DNA of 64,000 nt from Sinorhizobium mexicanum (GCF_013488225.1 NZ_CP041238.1:893501-957500), one strand, 5' to 3'; positions 36,835-46,571 are shown, counted from the stretch's first letter. Notes: generated by a model from the letters alone, not told the origin. Program-made: numbers and translations.

Positions 36835-37395
36835 GTGCGGATCGTCGGGGGAGAGTTTCGCGGCCGCGCCCTGGCCACGCCCAAGTCCAACGATATCCGT
36901 CCGACTACCGATCGGACGCGTGAAAGCCTGTTCAATATCTTGAGCCACGCCTATCCGGAAGCGCTCGACGGCACCCGCGTGCTCGATCTCTTTGCCGGCA
37001 CCGGTGCTGTCGGGCTCGAAGCCTTGTCTCGCGGCTGCAGGCACGCGCTCTTCGTCGAGCAAGGCGTGGAGGGCAGGGGGCTGCTTCGGACCAATATCGA
37101 GGCGCTCGGACTTCAGGGACGCGCCAAGATCTTCCGTCGCGACGCGACCGATCTCGGGCCGGTCGGGACGATGGAGCCGTTTCATCTGGTTTTTGCAGAT
37201 CCGCCCTATGGCAAAGGGCTCGGCGAGCGCGCACTTGCAGCGGCCGCGGCAGGCAAGTGGCTCGTCCCCGGCGCTCTTGCAATTCTGGAGGAACGGGCCG
37301 ACGTTGAGCCGCGGCCCCCGATCGAATTCGAGCCACTCGATGTGCGCGTCTTTGGCGACACGCGGATGCATTTCTACTGGTTCCGCGGCGATTGA
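36835..37395 (+). CDS. rsmD: 16S rRNA (guanine(966)-N(2))-methyltransferase
   Basis: 186 residues. MRIVGGEFRGRALATP at the N-terminus with RPTTDRTRESLFNIL, the SAM-binding DLFAGTGAVGLEALSRG, and the catalytic DPPYGKG motif: the complete RsmD pattern. It starts at GTG 36835, 6 bp after rluB, in one operon. An RIME-like repeat begins at the very next base after the stop codon. Confidence 0.95.
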   Translation: MRIVGGEFRGRALATPKSNDIRPTTDRTRESLFNILSHAYPEALDGTRVLDLFAGTGAVGLEALSRGCRHALFVEQGVEGRGLLRTNIEALGLQGRAKIFRRDATDLGPVGTMEPFHLVFADPPYGKGLGERALAAAAAGKWLVPGALAILEERADVEPRPPIEFEPLDVRVFGDTRMHFYWFRGD

Positions 37396-37500
37396 CTACT
37401 GCATGAATCCTTAAATCGGGATCGATCTAAGGACAAAATCATGCAGCTTCAAAGTGCTACAGAGATCTTTGCGCGTCCGGTTGGACGCGCGGCGCTGTAG
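37396..37500 (-). repeat. RIME-like two-hairpin repeat directly after rsmD stop
   Basis: CTACTGCATGAATCCTTAAATCG...AAAATCATGCAG, then AAAGTGCTACAG...GCGCGTCCGGTTGGACGCGC...GCTGTAG. A full copy in reverse orientation. It starts immediately after the TGA of rsmD. Confidence 0.85.
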
Positions 37501-37549
37501 ACCCGCGTGCGGTGACGATCGCGTGCCCGTATGGTGAACGGAGACGAGC

Positions 37550-38431
37550 GTGATGAGGAAGGATACCCTGTCTGAAATCGCGAAACCGTCCGCAACGCGA
37601 AGCCCCTCGGTTGCGCTCGCGCTCGGAGGCGGGGGCGCGCGCGGACTTGCGCATATCCACATCATCGAGGCCCTCGACGAGATGGGCATTCGGCCCGTCG
37701 CGATCGCCGGCTCGTCGATCGGCGCGATGATGGGCGCCGGCATGGCGGCCGGGATGCGCGGGGAGGAGATCCGGCACCATGTGCTGTCGACCGTCGGCCA
37801 TCGCGGCGAAGTGCTTAATCGGCTGTGGCAGCTGCGGCCGGTCAGTCTTGCCGAGGCGGTGGCGAGCGGCTTCCATTTCGGCCAGTTCAATATCGAGCGG
37901 GTCCTGAAGGCCTTCCTGCCCGAGGCGATCCCGAGCCGCTTTTCCGATCTGGTGATCCCGCTGAAGGTCATGGCGACGGACTACTACGGCCAGACGGAAC
38001 GCGTTTGTGAAAGCGGCGACCTGCACAAGGCGCTTGCCGCCTCCGCTGCCTTGCCAGCCTTGTTCAAGCCGGTGAAGATCGATGGCCGCGTCATGATCGA
38101 CGGCGGCATCTACAATCCGATCCCGTTCGATCACTTGCGCGGCCTGGCCGACATCGTCGCCGCCATCGATGTGGTCGGCGGCCCGGACGGCAACGGGCGA
38201 ACCATACCGAGCCGTCTCGATAGCCTGTTCGGCGCGAGCCAACTGATGATGCAATCCATCATTGCGATGAAGATGAAAAACGGCGCGCCCGACATTTTGC
38301 TGCGCCCCGATGTCGGGCGCTTCCGCGTCCTCGATTTCTTGCGCGCCCATGAGGTCCTGGCCGCAACGGCGGGTACCAAGGAGCAATTCAAGCGTGCTCT
38401 TTCCGAGCGGATCGAGAGCTGGAAGGACTGA
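37550..38431 (+). CDS. Patatin-like phospholipase
   Basis: 293 residues, a patatin/RssA-type serine hydrolase. The oxyanion loop GGGGARG is at 25-31, the nucleophile Ser55 in GSSIG at 53-57, and the catalytic Asp184 in DGG. No signal peptide; expected in the cytoplasm or on the inner membrane face. Substrate (phospholipid or neutral lipid) unknown. Monocistronic; it converges with the Kef-type gene. Confidence 0.9.
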   Translation: MMRKDTLSEIAKPSATRSPSVALALGGGGARGLAHIHIIEALDEMGIRPVAIAGSSIGAMMGAGMAAGMRGEEIRHHVLSTVGHRGEVLNRLWQLRPVSLAEAVASGFHFGQFNIERVLKAFLPEAIPSRFSDLVIPLKVMATDYYGQTERVCESGDLHKALAASAALPALFKPVKIDGRVMIDGGIYNPIPFDHLRGLADIVAAIDVVGGPDGNGRTIPSRLDSLFGASQLMMQSIIAMKMKNGAPDILLRPDVGRFRVLDFLRAHEVLAATAGTKEQFKRALSERIESWKD

Positions 38432-38447
38432 GCGGTCCGCTGTTTGA

Positions 38448-38500
38448 AATTGCGTAATTCCAGACGGAAAACCGTCTACACACTTTTCCTGGAATTGCTT
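38448..38500. repeat. Palindromic repeat GGAATTGC type between convergent genes
   Basis: AATTCCAGACGGAAAACCGT...ACACACTTTTCCTGGAATT; outer AATTCCAG/CTGGAATT arms with inner GACGG/CCGTC. A related copy is at 58405-58449. Likely also terminates both convergent genes. Confidence 0.6.
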
Positions 38501-38516
38501 GTAAGCAGGCCCTCCG

Positions 38517-40376
38517 TCAGTCGGTCTGCGCCAGCGTCTCGTCCTTCTGCTGCCGATCCTCCGCCGGAAGGGTCGGCAGGATCCGCTCCTCGATGTCGGC
38601 GGAGTGGTTCACTTCACGCTTCGGCTTGACCAACGGCTCCGGCCGGACCGGCCGCGAGTGCAGCATGTCGCGGCCCGCGGTGATGCCCTCGGCTTCCTGA
38701 AGAACGAGCCGCGCCTCGTCGCGACGGCGGATATCGTCCATGATGGCGATCGCATCTTCGTTCCCGACACCCAGCGCTTCCAGCGTCTTGCGACCAAAGA
38801 GAAGTCCGGATTCGAAGGTTTCGCGCAGTTCGTAGTCAACGCCCAGTGCGCGCAGTTCCAGTGTGTGCAGCCGGTCGTAGGAGCGGGCGAAGATGCGGGC
38901 GTTCGGGTATTCGGCCTGGACGAGACTGATGATCCTGTCCGTCGTTTCCTTCTTCTGGGTGCAGACCGCGACGAGCTTCGCGCGCTCTATGCCGGCCGCC
39001 CGCAACACGTCAAGCCGGGTGCCGTCGCCGAAATAGATACGAAAGCCGAAGGTTGCTGCCTGGCGCACGCGCGCTGCGGAATGATCGATGATGGTCACGT
39101 CGCGGCCGCCGGCGAGCAGGATCTGCGCGGCGATCTGGCCGAAGCGGGAGAAGCCGATCATCAGCACGTCGGCGCCGGCACCTTCGAAGTCCTCCTCGAT
39201 CTCGTCGGCCATTTCCTCCTGCTCGTGCATCAACCGCTTAGAGAGCATGGCTGCGACAGGTGTCAGCGCCATCGAGAGCGTCACGATGGCGACGAGCAGC
39301 GACGAGGTTCCTTGTGAAAAGACACTTGCCGCGGCCGCCGCAGTGAAGAGCACGAAGCCGAATTCGCCGCCCTGGGGCAGAAGAAGACCGATGCGCAGCG
39401 CGTCGTTGTGGCGCGAGCCGGTGATGCGGCAGAGCCAGTAGAGCACGAGGCTCTTCACCAGCATCAGCAACGGCACTGCGACGATGATCAGCAGATAGTT
39501 TTCGACGATGACGTCGAGTTCCAGCGACAGGCCGACGGCCATGAAGAACAAGGCCTGAAGAATGCCGCGAAAGGGCTCGATATCGGCTTCGAGTTCATGG
39601 CGATAGGACGATTCTGCCAAAAGCACACCGGCGAGAAAGGCACCCATCGCCATGGATAGACCGGCAAGCTGCATCAATGTCGCCGCGCCCATGACGACGA
39701 GAAGGGCTGCCGCGATCATGACATCGCGCGCTCCGGTGCGGGCGATCACCTGGAAGAGCGGATTGAGCAGATAGCGACCCGCGAAGAAGAGAACGGCGAC
39801 GGCGCTGACCGCAATCGCGAAGTCCTGAAACGGCGTCGTCGCATCTTCCGGTGCCTGCGCTGCCATCAAGGGGATCAGGGCGAGCAGCGGAACGATTGCG
39901 AGGTCCTGCAGCAGCAGAATGGAGAAGGCGCGCTGGCCGTAACGCGTATTGGTATCGTTGCTCTCCTCGAGGATCTGCATTGCAAAGGCCGTCGACGACA
40001 GAGCAAGCCCGAAGCCGGCAATGATGCTTCCCCTCCATTCGAGAAGGCCGGCGAATGCGATCAGGAACGACAGAGCGAGACCGGTCAGGACAACCTGTGC
40101 CGCACCCAGCCCGAAGATATCGCGTCGCATTTGCCACAGGCGCGATGGCTTCAATTCCAGACCGATGACGAAGAGCAGGAACACGACTCCGAGTTCCGAG
40201 ACGTGCAGGATCTCCTCGCCCTCGGTAATCCGTTGCGCGACCGGGCCGATCAGGATGCCGGCTGCGAGATAGCCGAGAATCGTGCCGAGCCCCAGACGCT
40301 TGAAGATCGGTGCCGCAAGCACGGCGCCGCCGAGCAGCATTAGCGCCTGGGTATAGAGAAACGATGTCGTTTGCAT
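38517..40376 (-). CDS. Kef-type monovalent cation:proton antiporter (CPA2) with TrkA-N domain
   Basis: 619 residues. About twelve membrane segments in the N-terminal Na+/H+ exchanger domain (about 5-380), with GLGTILGYLAAGILIGP and FAMQILEES; then a cytosolic TrkA-N/RCK domain (about 405-525) with MIGFSRFGQIAAQILLAGG for nucleotide binding. This matches KefB/KefC K+/H+ exchangers protecting against electrophiles. No KefF/KefG partner gene is adjacent. The ATG at 40376 is preferred; a GTG at 40397 is in frame. Confidence 0.9.
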   Translation of the reverse strand: MQTTSFLYTQALMLLGGAVLAAPIFKRLGLGTILGYLAAGILIGPVAQRITEGEEILHVSELGVVFLLFVIGLELKPSRLWQMRRDIFGLGAAQVVLTGLALSFLIAFAGLLEWRGSIIAGFGLALSSTAFAMQILEESNDTNTRYGQRAFSILLLQDLAIVPLLALIPLMAAQAPEDATTPFQDFAIAVSAVAVLFFAGRYLLNPLFQVIARTGARDVMIAAALLVVMGAATLMQLAGLSMAMGAFLAGVLLAESSYRHELEADIEPFRGILQALFFMAVGLSLELDVIVENYLLIIVAVPLLMLVKSLVLYWLCRITGSRHNDALRIGLLLPQGGEFGFVLFTAAAAASVFSQGTSSLLVAIVTLSMALTPVAAMLSKRLMHEQEEMADEIEEDFEGAGADVLMIGFSRFGQIAAQILLAGGRDVTIIDHSAARVRQAATFGFRIYFGDGTRLDVLRAAGIERAKLVAVCTQKKETTDRIISLVQAEYPNARIFARSYDRLHTLELRALGVDYELRETFESGLLFGRKTLEALGVGNEDAIAIMDDIRRRDEARLVLQEAEGITAGRDMLHSRPVRPEPLVKPKREVNHSADIEERILPTLPAEDRQQKDETLAQTD

Positions 40377-40525
40377 GCTCGATGCTCTCGCTGTCACGGC
40401 TGCGGCAGGCCCCGAACGCAGGGTCTTCTGCGGATATCATTTGGATGCTGGGACGGGAATCACGATGATGCCCTTGATGCATGGTTCAGTGCACAATAAA
40501 TGGGGCAGGAATGAAAGGCCAAATC

Positions 40526-41872
40526 ATGTCTGAGATGATCGATTCCGCTGCGTTGGAGAAGCAAGCCTCCGAGCTCGTCGAACTCGCCCGGCAGGCCGGG
40601 GCGGACGCCGCGGATGCGGTGGTGGTGCGCGGCCGCTCCCGTTCCGTTTCCGTCCGGCTCGGCAAGGTCGAAGCGACGGAAGCCTCCGAAAGCGATGACT
40701 TTTCGCTGCGGGTATTCGTCGGGCGCCGGGTTGCAAGCGTCTCGGCCAATCCCGGCTTCGATCTGAAGGTGCTCGCAGAGCGCGCGGTCGCGATGGCCAA
40801 GGCCTCGCCGGAGGATCCATACGCGTCGCTGGCGGACTCCGATCGGCTTGCGACATCCTACCCGGATCTCGATCTGTTCGATGGCAGCACCGTATCGACC
40901 GAGGCGTTGACCGAAGCTGCGCTTGCCGCCGAGGAGGCGGCCCTTGCCGTGTCCGGCGTCACCAACTCAAGCGGTGCCGGTGCCTCGGCCGGCATGGGCG
41001 GGCTCGTTTTGGTCACCTCGCACGGCTTCTCGGGTTCCTACATGGCAACCCGCTTCGGCCGCTCCGTCAGCGCCATCGCCGGCGAGGGCACGAAGATGGA
41101 GCGCGATTACGATTTCGACAGTCGCCTCTACTTCGATGATTTGCGAACGGCCGACGACATTGGCCGCGTCGCCGGCGAACGGGCGGTTGCGCGCCTCAAC
41201 CCGCGCCAGGTCCCGACCGCAAAGAACGTCACCGTCGTTTTCGACCCGCGCATTGCGCGTGGGTTCGTCGGGCATCTGGCCGGCGCGATCAACGGCGCAT
41301 CGGTGGCACGCAAGACGAGCTTCCTGCGCGACATGATGGGCAAGCAGATCATGAAGGCCGGCATCGAAGTGACCGATGATCCGCTGATCGTCCGCGGCGC
41401 CTCGTCGCGCCCCTTCGATGGCGAAGGGGTGAGCGGCGCGAAGCTGTCGATCGTCGAGGACGGTGTGCTGCAGCACTGGTTCCTGTCGACCTCGGCGGCC
41501 AAAGAACTGGGCCTTGAAACCAATGGACGCGGCGTTCGCGGCGGCCCCACGGTCAATCCCGCCTCGACCAATCTCGCCCTCGAACCCGGAAGGATCTCGC
41601 GCGACGACCTGATAAAGAGCGTCGGAACGGGTTTCTATGTCACCGAACTGATCGGCCAGGGCGTGAACATGGTGACGGGGGAATATAGCCGCGGCGCTTC
41701 CGGTTTCTGGATCGAGAACGGCGAAATCACCTTCGCCGTGTCCGAGGTAACGATCGCTTCCAATCTCAAGCAGATGTTCATGGCCTTGACGCCTGCCGAT
41801 GATATCGACAGGAAATTCGGCATTGCCGCGCCGACCCTTGCCATCGAAGGCATGACGCTCGCCGGAACCTGA
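40526..41872 (+). CDS. pmbA: TldD/PmbA-family metalloprotease PmbA
   Basis: 448 residues, the standard PmbA/TldE length (E. coli 450). Such proteins pair with TldD in a heterodimeric protease that matures microcins and CcdA; PmbA itself usually lacks the zinc site, and no HExxxH is seen here. Recognisable: VRGRSRSVSVRLGKVEATE, and the C-terminal TGEYSRGASGFWIENGEI. ATG 40526 gives family length; ATG 40511 with AGGA closely upstream is an alternative. It begins the segment leading to cysQ and waaA. Confidence 0.9.
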   Translation: MSEMIDSAALEKQASELVELARQAGADAADAVVVRGRSRSVSVRLGKVEATEASESDDFSLRVFVGRRVASVSANPGFDLKVLAERAVAMAKASPEDPYASLADSDRLATSYPDLDLFDGSTVSTEALTEAALAAEEAALAVSGVTNSSGAGASAGMGGLVLVTSHGFSGSYMATRFGRSVSAIAGEGTKMERDYDFDSRLYFDDLRTADDIGRVAGERAVARLNPRQVPTAKNVTVVFDPRIARGFVGHLAGAINGASVARKTSFLRDMMGKQIMKAGIEVTDDPLIVRGASSRPFDGEGVSGAKLSIVEDGVLQHWFLSTSAAKELGLETNGRGVRGGPTVNPASTNLALEPGRISRDDLIKSVGTGFYVTELIGQGVNMVTGEYSRGASGFWIENGEITFAVSEVTIASNLKQMFMALTPADDIDRKFGIAAPTLAIEGMTLAGT

Positions 41873-41876
41873 TCGC

Positions 41877-41982
41877 TCCTGCATGTGTCCTTAAATCGAC
41901 CCCGATTTAAGGACAAAGACATGCAGAAATTCAAAGTGCTACAGCGACTTTTGCGCGCCTGATAAGACGCGCGGCGCTGTGG
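41877..41982 (-). repeat. RIME-like two-hairpin repeat after pmbA
   Basis: CTGCATGTGTCCTTAAATCG...GGACAAAGACATGCAG, then AAAGTGCTACAGCG...GCGCCTGATAAGACGCGCGGCGCTGTGG. It starts 4 bp after the pmbA stop. Confidence 0.85.
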
Positions 41983-42038
41983 CGGCTTGTTCCACCAACA
42001 CTGAGGCGTGCGGGCCAGCCCCGCGCGTATGGAGTTGA

Positions 42039-42857
42039 ATGTCAGAAACAGCCCGACCGCTCGCGCCCGCCTGGAGCGAGGACCTTGAGCTAATCCTCAC
42101 TGCGGCGATCGCCGCGGGCGACACGGCGCTCGGATATTTTCGCAAGACCTTTGACGTACACTGGAAGAACGAGGGGCGCTCTCCGGTGAGCGAGGCGGAC
42201 CTCGCCGCCAACGACATCCTCAAGGCAAGGTTGCTTGGTGCGCGGCCCGATTACGGCTGGCTTTCCGAGGAGACCGATGATGACGAGAGCCGCCTCTCCC
42301 GGGAGAGCGTCTTCGTGGTCGACCCCATTGATGGGACCCGCGCCTTCATCGCCGGCCGTGACCTTTGGTGTGTGAGCGTCGCCGTCGTCCAGCGCGGCCA
42401 GCCCGTTGCGGCCGTGCTCTATGCGCCGGCGCTCGGCGAGGTTTTTCAGGCAACCCGCGACAGCGAGGCGCGAAAGAACGGTGCCGCGATCGCTGTGCGC
42501 GTGCCCGAGCGTCACCGGACGCTGAAGGTGGCGATGGCCGAGGACCTGGTCGGCAGGTTGGCTTCGCCCTATCGCGAAGAAATGGTGCGGATCCCGCATG
42601 TGCCGTCGCTTGCATACCGGCTGGCGATGATCGCGGATGGACGGTTAGACGGAACGATCGTCAAGAAGAACTCGCACGACTGGGATCTTGCCGCTGCCGA
42701 CCTCATCCTTGCACGGGCGGGCGGTGCGGTCTGCGGGCTCGACGGCCTGCCCTTGTCCTATAATCGCCCCATTGTCACGCATGGCATTCTTGGCGCAGCC
42801 TCGAGGCCGGTGCTTCCAGCCTTGCTGGCCGCCTCCCGCCCGTTGGAGCCCCATTGA
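42039..42857 (+). CDS. cysQ: Inositol monophosphatase-family phosphatase, CysQ-like
   Basis: 272 residues. The metal-dependent IMPase fold: SEETDDD at about 76-82, DPIDGT at 95-100 and WDLAAADL at 215-222 supply the metal ligands. By family look and its usual place before DUF4170 and waaA in rhizobia it is probably a 3'(2'),5'-bisphosphate nucleotidase recycling PAP; inositol phosphatase activity cannot be excluded. Confidence 0.85.
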   Translation: MSETARPLAPAWSEDLELILTAAIAAGDTALGYFRKTFDVHWKNEGRSPVSEADLAANDILKARLLGARPDYGWLSEETDDDESRLSRESVFVVDPIDGTRAFIAGRDLWCVSVAVVQRGQPVAAVLYAPALGEVFQATRDSEARKNGAAIAVRVPERHRTLKVAMAEDLVGRLASPYREEMVRIPHVPSLAYRLAMIADGRLDGTIVKKNSHDWDLAAADLILARAGGAVCGLDGLPLSYNRPIVTHGILGAASRPVLPALLAASRPLEPH

Positions 42858-42911
42858 CCTTTGCAGGCGAATGCCGCAAATCAACACGCTTCAAGACAAA
42901 ATGGAATTACG

Positions 42912-43148
42912 ATGGCTCAAGACTCCGCGAAAAAGCAACGTTTGCACCTCGTCTTCGGCGGCGAGCTGACAACGCTTACCAACGTCCAGTTCCGCGATCT
43001 GGAAAAGCTCGATATCGTCGGCATCTTTCCCGACTACAACAGCGCTCATGCTGCCTGGAAGGCCAAGGCGCAGATGACGGTCGACAACGCCCATATGCGT
43101 TATTTCATCGTCCACATGCATCGCCTGCTCGATCCGGAAAATGATTGA
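42912..43148 (+). CDS. DUF4170 family small protein
   Basis: 78 residues, no signal peptide. HLVFGGELTTLTNVQFRDL at the start and FPDYNSAHAAWKAKAQMTVDNAHMRYFIVH are hallmarks of the alphaproteobacterial DUF4170 family, which sits before waaA. ATG 42912 is preferred to the open frame starting at 42861. The function is unknown; the location suggests a lipid A/Kdo-related role. Confidence 0.88.
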   Translation: MAQDSAKKQRLHLVFGGELTTLTNVQFRDLEKLDIVGIFPDYNSAHAAWKAKAQMTVDNAHMRYFIVHMHRLLDPEND

Positions 43149-43239
43149 TGTCGGTGTCGTTGGGACGCACGCGGCGTGCCTGCGCCCAGGCTGTGCATGA
43201 CATCTGTGTCCGGTTGCACACGGGCGAGGGCGCGCGTTC

Positions 43240-44553
43240 ATGAGTAGCCTTCGTGCACGGCTTGCACTTTCCAGCTATCGCTGGATCGGGACGGGGATCT
43301 ATCCCTTGGTCTGGTCCTACCTCGCCATACGCGCAGCGAAAGGCAAGGAGGACCCGACGCGCCGCCGCGAGCGCTACGGCTATGCGAGCGCGCCGCGTCC
43401 GCAAGGACCGCTTGTCTGGTTCCATGCCGCCAGCGTCGGGGAAACGGCGGCCGTCACACCGCTGATTAAGGAAATCCGCCGCCGCGGCATCGCCGTGGTG
43501 CTGACCACCGGTACGACGACGTCGGCCCGCGTAGCCGCTGAGCGACTCGGTTCTGCCGTCGTGCACCAATATGTGCCGCTTGATTTCAAGCCTGCAGTGA
43601 GCCGCTTTCTCGACTATTGGGAGCCGGATCTGGCGATCATTGCGGAATCGGAAATCTGGCCGATGACGATCGTCGAACTCGGCAGCCGGCACATTCCGCA
43701 GGTCCTGGTGAACGGCCGTCTTTCGGACCGGACCTTCGCGCGCTGGAAAAAAAGGCCCTCGCTCGCCGAGGCGCTCTTCGAGAAACTGGCGCTGGTCATT
43801 GCGCAATCCGACGTGGATGCGGACCGTTTTCGCACGCTCGGCGCGCTTCCGGTCATGGTTTCCGGCAATCTCAAGGTCGACACCGACGCCCCGCCGCATG
43901 ATCCGAAGGCGCTCAAGGAGTATCGGCAGCAGATCGGCGCGCGCAAGACCTGGGCGGCGATCTCCACCTTCGAGGGCGAGGAGAATGCCGCGGCGACGGT
44001 TCACCGTGCATTGAAGGACAGGACCGGTCTCCTGACGATCGTCGTTCCGCGCCATCCCGAGCGATGCGACGCGATCGAGGCAGCGCTGGTCGCCAAGGGC
44101 TTGAAGGTCGCGCGCCGGACGCGCAACGATCCGCTAACGCCGGACGTCGACATCTTCCTCGGCGACACGATCGGTGAAATGGGCCTCTATCTACGCCTGA
44201 CCGAGGTTGCCTTCGTGGGTCGCTCGCTCTTTGCCGAAGGTGGACAGAATCCGCTGGAGCCGGCCATGCTCGGCTGTGCGGTTCTTTCTGGTGGCAATGT
44301 CCAGAATTTCCGCGAAACCTATCAGATGCTTGCCAAGAACGGCAGCGCCAAGATCGTGCGCGATGTCGAGATGCTGGCCAAGGGCGTCAACTATCTGCTC
44401 GGCAACGACGACATGCGTCGCTCGATGATCGACGCCGGCCTCGAAAGCGTGCAGCAGATGCGTGGCGCGCTGACGGCGACGATCAAGGGTCTCGAGCCCT
44501 ATATCAACCCGCTGGTCGTGAAGGCACGGCTGGAGCCGCGCGTCGAAGGCTGA
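43240..44553 (+). CDS. waaA: 3-deoxy-D-manno-octulosonic acid transferase
   Basis: 437 residues. N-terminal membrane-anchor region (about 10-35), Glycos_transf_N domain with WFHAASVGETAA, and ESEIWPM with the catalytic Glu; the C-terminal half has GDTIGEMGLYLR and FAEGGQNPLEPAMLG. It adds Kdo residues to lipid A precursor at the inner membrane. It lies in the cysQ-DUF4170-waaA-HAD-lpxK cluster. Confidence 0.95.
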   Translation: MSSLRARLALSSYRWIGTGIYPLVWSYLAIRAAKGKEDPTRRRERYGYASAPRPQGPLVWFHAASVGETAAVTPLIKEIRRRGIAVVLTTGTTTSARVAAERLGSAVVHQYVPLDFKPAVSRFLDYWEPDLAIIAESEIWPMTIVELGSRHIPQVLVNGRLSDRTFARWKKRPSLAEALFEKLALVIAQSDVDADRFRTLGALPVMVSGNLKVDTDAPPHDPKALKEYRQQIGARKTWAAISTFEGEENAAATVHRALKDRTGLLTIVVPRHPERCDAIEAALVAKGLKVARRTRNDPLTPDVDIFLGDTIGEMGLYLRLTEVAFVGRSLFAEGGQNPLEPAMLGCAVLSGGNVQNFRETYQMLAKNGSAKIVRDVEMLAKGVNYLLGNDDMRRSMIDAGLESVQQMRGALTATIKGLEPYINPLVVKARLEPRVEG

Positions 44554-44576
44554 AGCGTCAATTTGCGGATCTGATC

Positions 44577-45281
44577 ATGGTCGCATCGAAAACCATCGTC
44601 GGCATCTTGTTCGACAAGGACGGGACACTTCTCGACTACGTGAAGAGCTGGGTGCCGGTGAACTACGAATTGGCGCGCATCGCGGCGAAGGGCGACGAGG
44701 AACTCGCGAGGGTGCTGCTTCAGGCGGGCGGAATGGATCCGGACAGTGGGTATGTTGCGCCCGACAGCCTGCTTGCCGCTGGCAATACCGTGGAAATCGC
44801 CACAGGCATGGTTGGCGCCGGCGCGCCCTTCACCGTCGAGGAATTGACGACGCTCTTCGACGGCCTCTTTGCGCAGTCCGCCGACTATGCCGTTCCGGTG
44901 ACCGATCTCGGCGCCTTCTTTGCCGGCCTCCACGCGAAAGGTTATCGCCTCGGTGTCGCCTCGAGCGACAACGAACGGTCGATCCGGGAAACCGCCAGGC
45001 GCTTCGGTTTCGATGGTTACCTGCACTACGTTGCCGGCTACGACAGCGGTCATGGGGTCAAGCCGGAGCCGGGCATGGTGTTGGGTTTCTGCGCCGCGAC
45101 GGGGCTGGAACCGCATCAGGTAGCGGTCGTCGGCGACAACAATCACGACATGCACATGGGGCGTAGCGCCGGCGTCGGCCTGACGGTCGCCGTGCTGACC
45201 GGTACAGGGTCGCGCCAATCTCTTGCCGCGGCCTCGGACCATTGCCTGGCCGACATCACGGAACTGGAGGCGGTGCTGTAG
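44577..45281 (+). CDS. HAD-family phosphatase, Gph-like, between waaA and lpxK
   Basis: 234 residues. HAD motif I FDKDGTLLDY, motif II VASSDNERSIRETARRFG, motif III Lys in KPEPGMVLGF, motif IV VVGDNNHDMHMGRSAG. It is a phosphoglycolate-phosphatase-like enzyme. Starts 23 bp after waaA. Substrate unknown; the position suggests either lipid A/Kdo metabolism or glycolate housekeeping. Confidence 0.87.
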   Translation: MVASKTIVGILFDKDGTLLDYVKSWVPVNYELARIAAKGDEELARVLLQAGGMDPDSGYVAPDSLLAAGNTVEIATGMVGAGAPFTVEELTTLFDGLFAQSADYAVPVTDLGAFFAGLHAKGYRLGVASSDNERSIRETARRFGFDGYLHYVAGYDSGHGVKPEPGMVLGFCAATGLEPHQVAVVGDNNHDMHMGRSAGVGLTVAVLTGTGSRQSLAAASDHCLADITELEAVL

Positions 45282-45283
45282 GT

Positions 45284-45390
45284 CTACAGCGCCGCGCGTC
45301 TCATCAGATACGCAAAGGACGCTGCAGCACTTTGAATTGCTGCATGTTTTTATCCGTAAATCGGCGACGATTTAAGGAAACGTGCAGCAG
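45284..45390 (+). repeat. RIME-like two-hairpin repeat upstream of lpxK
   Basis: CTACAGCGCCGCGCGTCTCAT...GATACGCAAAGGACGCTGCAG, then GCTGCATGTTTTTATCC...GGAAACGTGCAGCAG. Starts 2 bp after the HAD gene stop. Confidence 0.85.
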
Positions 45391-45435
45391 GCACCGACCG
45401 GCTTGCCTTTTTTCCCATTCTGACGTTTTTTGTCC

Positions 45436-45465
45436 ATCGCGTCTTTCAGACGCGCGGCGCTGTAG
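45436..45465 (-). repeat. Half RIME-like hairpin
   Basis: GCGTCTTTCAGACGCGCGGCGCTGTAG, a single-hairpin remnant 46 bp downstream of the full copy at 45284 and in the opposite orientation. Confidence 0.6.
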
Positions 45466-45524
45466 AGCGTCGCGTTCCTGGCCGGTTTGGGGGCAGGGCA
45501 GGTCGTGGAGGCAGATTAGGCAGC

Positions 45525-46571
45525 ATGGTTTCTGAAGCGCCACCGTTCTGGTGGACCAAGGCCGATTGGCGCGCCTATGCGCTTTGGCCGGTTTCCTGGG
45601 TTTATGGCCGCATCGCCGGAATGCGCATGGATAGAGCCCGCCGCGCCTCGGCGCCGGTGCCACTCATCTGCGTCGGCAACTTCACAGTCGGGGGAGCAGG
45701 AAAGACGCCGACCGCTATTGCGCTTGCCCGAGCCGCCAAGGCGAAGGGGTTGAAGCCGGGCTTCTTGAGTCGCGGTTATGGCGGCTCGCTGGACGTCACA
45801 ACTGTCGTCGATCCGCATCACCACCGTGCCCGCGACGTCGGCGACGAGCCGCTGCTGCTCGCCCGCGAAGCCTTGACCGTCGTCTGCCGACGCCGCGTCG
45901 AGGGCGCACGCAAGCTCGCTGCCGAGGGCGCCGACATCATCATCATGGACGACGGCTTCCAGAGCGCGCGGCTTGCATTCGACTTCGCCTTGCTTGTGGT
46001 CGATTCCGGGCGAGGCATCGGCAATGGACATCTGGTTCCCTCGGGGCCGGTTCGCGCGCCAATCGGCGACCAACTTCGCCACGCAACAGCGCTCCTCAAG
46101 ATCGGCAGCGGTTCGGCGGCCGATCCCCTGGTCCGCCGGGCCGCTCGGGCGGGCAAGCCCGTCTACGCGGCTGAAACCATCCGGGTCGACGAGGGTCAAC
46201 TCGCAGGCGTCAAGGTTCTTGCCTGGGCCGGTATCGCGGATCCGGAGAAGTTCTTCCGGACCGTGCGCGAGACGGGCGCGATGATCGAGGAGACGCGGAG
46301 CTTTCCCGATCATCACCACTTCTCCGACGATGAAATTGCCGACCTGCTCGATCGCGCCGCGACCCAGGGCTATACGCTGGTCACCACGTCGAAGGACCTG
46401 GTGCGTCTCGAACCTGGCCATGGCCGGGCGGGAGAACTGGCGGCCAAGAGCAAGGTGATCGAAATCGACGTGCGCTTCGACGACCCGTCGGTGCCCGGCA
46501 AAGTCATCGACCGCACGCTTGCCGCCGCGCGAACGCGCAAGCTGCGGGAGGCCAAGGCAATCACTCCGTGA
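45525..46571 (+). CDS. lpxK: Tetraacyldisaccharide 4'-kinase
   Basis: 348 residues. It phosphorylates the lipid A precursor disaccharide at the 4' position. N-terminal hydrophobic region, Walker A GGAGKT at 56-61 ([16 protein letters not shown]), DEPLLLA and the metal-binding DDGFQ. Separated from the HAD gene by 243 bp holding two repeats, so it may have its own promoter rather than be co-transcribed with waaA. Confidence 0.95.
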   Translation: MVSEAPPFWWTKADWRAYALWPVSWVYGRIAGMRMDRARRASAPVPLICVGNFTVGGAGKTPTAIALARAAKAKGLKPGFLSRGYGGSLDVTTVVDPHHHRARDVGDEPLLLAREALTVVCRRRVEGARKLAAEGADIIIMDDGFQSARLAFDFALLVVDSGRGIGNGHLVPSGPVRAPIGDQLRHATALLKIGSGSAADPLVRRAARAGKPVYAAETIRVDEGQLAGVKVLAWAGIADPEKFFRTVRETGAMIEETRSFPDHHHFSDDEIADLLDRAATQGYTLVTTSKDLVRLEPGHGRAGELAAKSKVIEIDVRFDDPSVPGKVIDRTLAAARTRKLREAKAITP

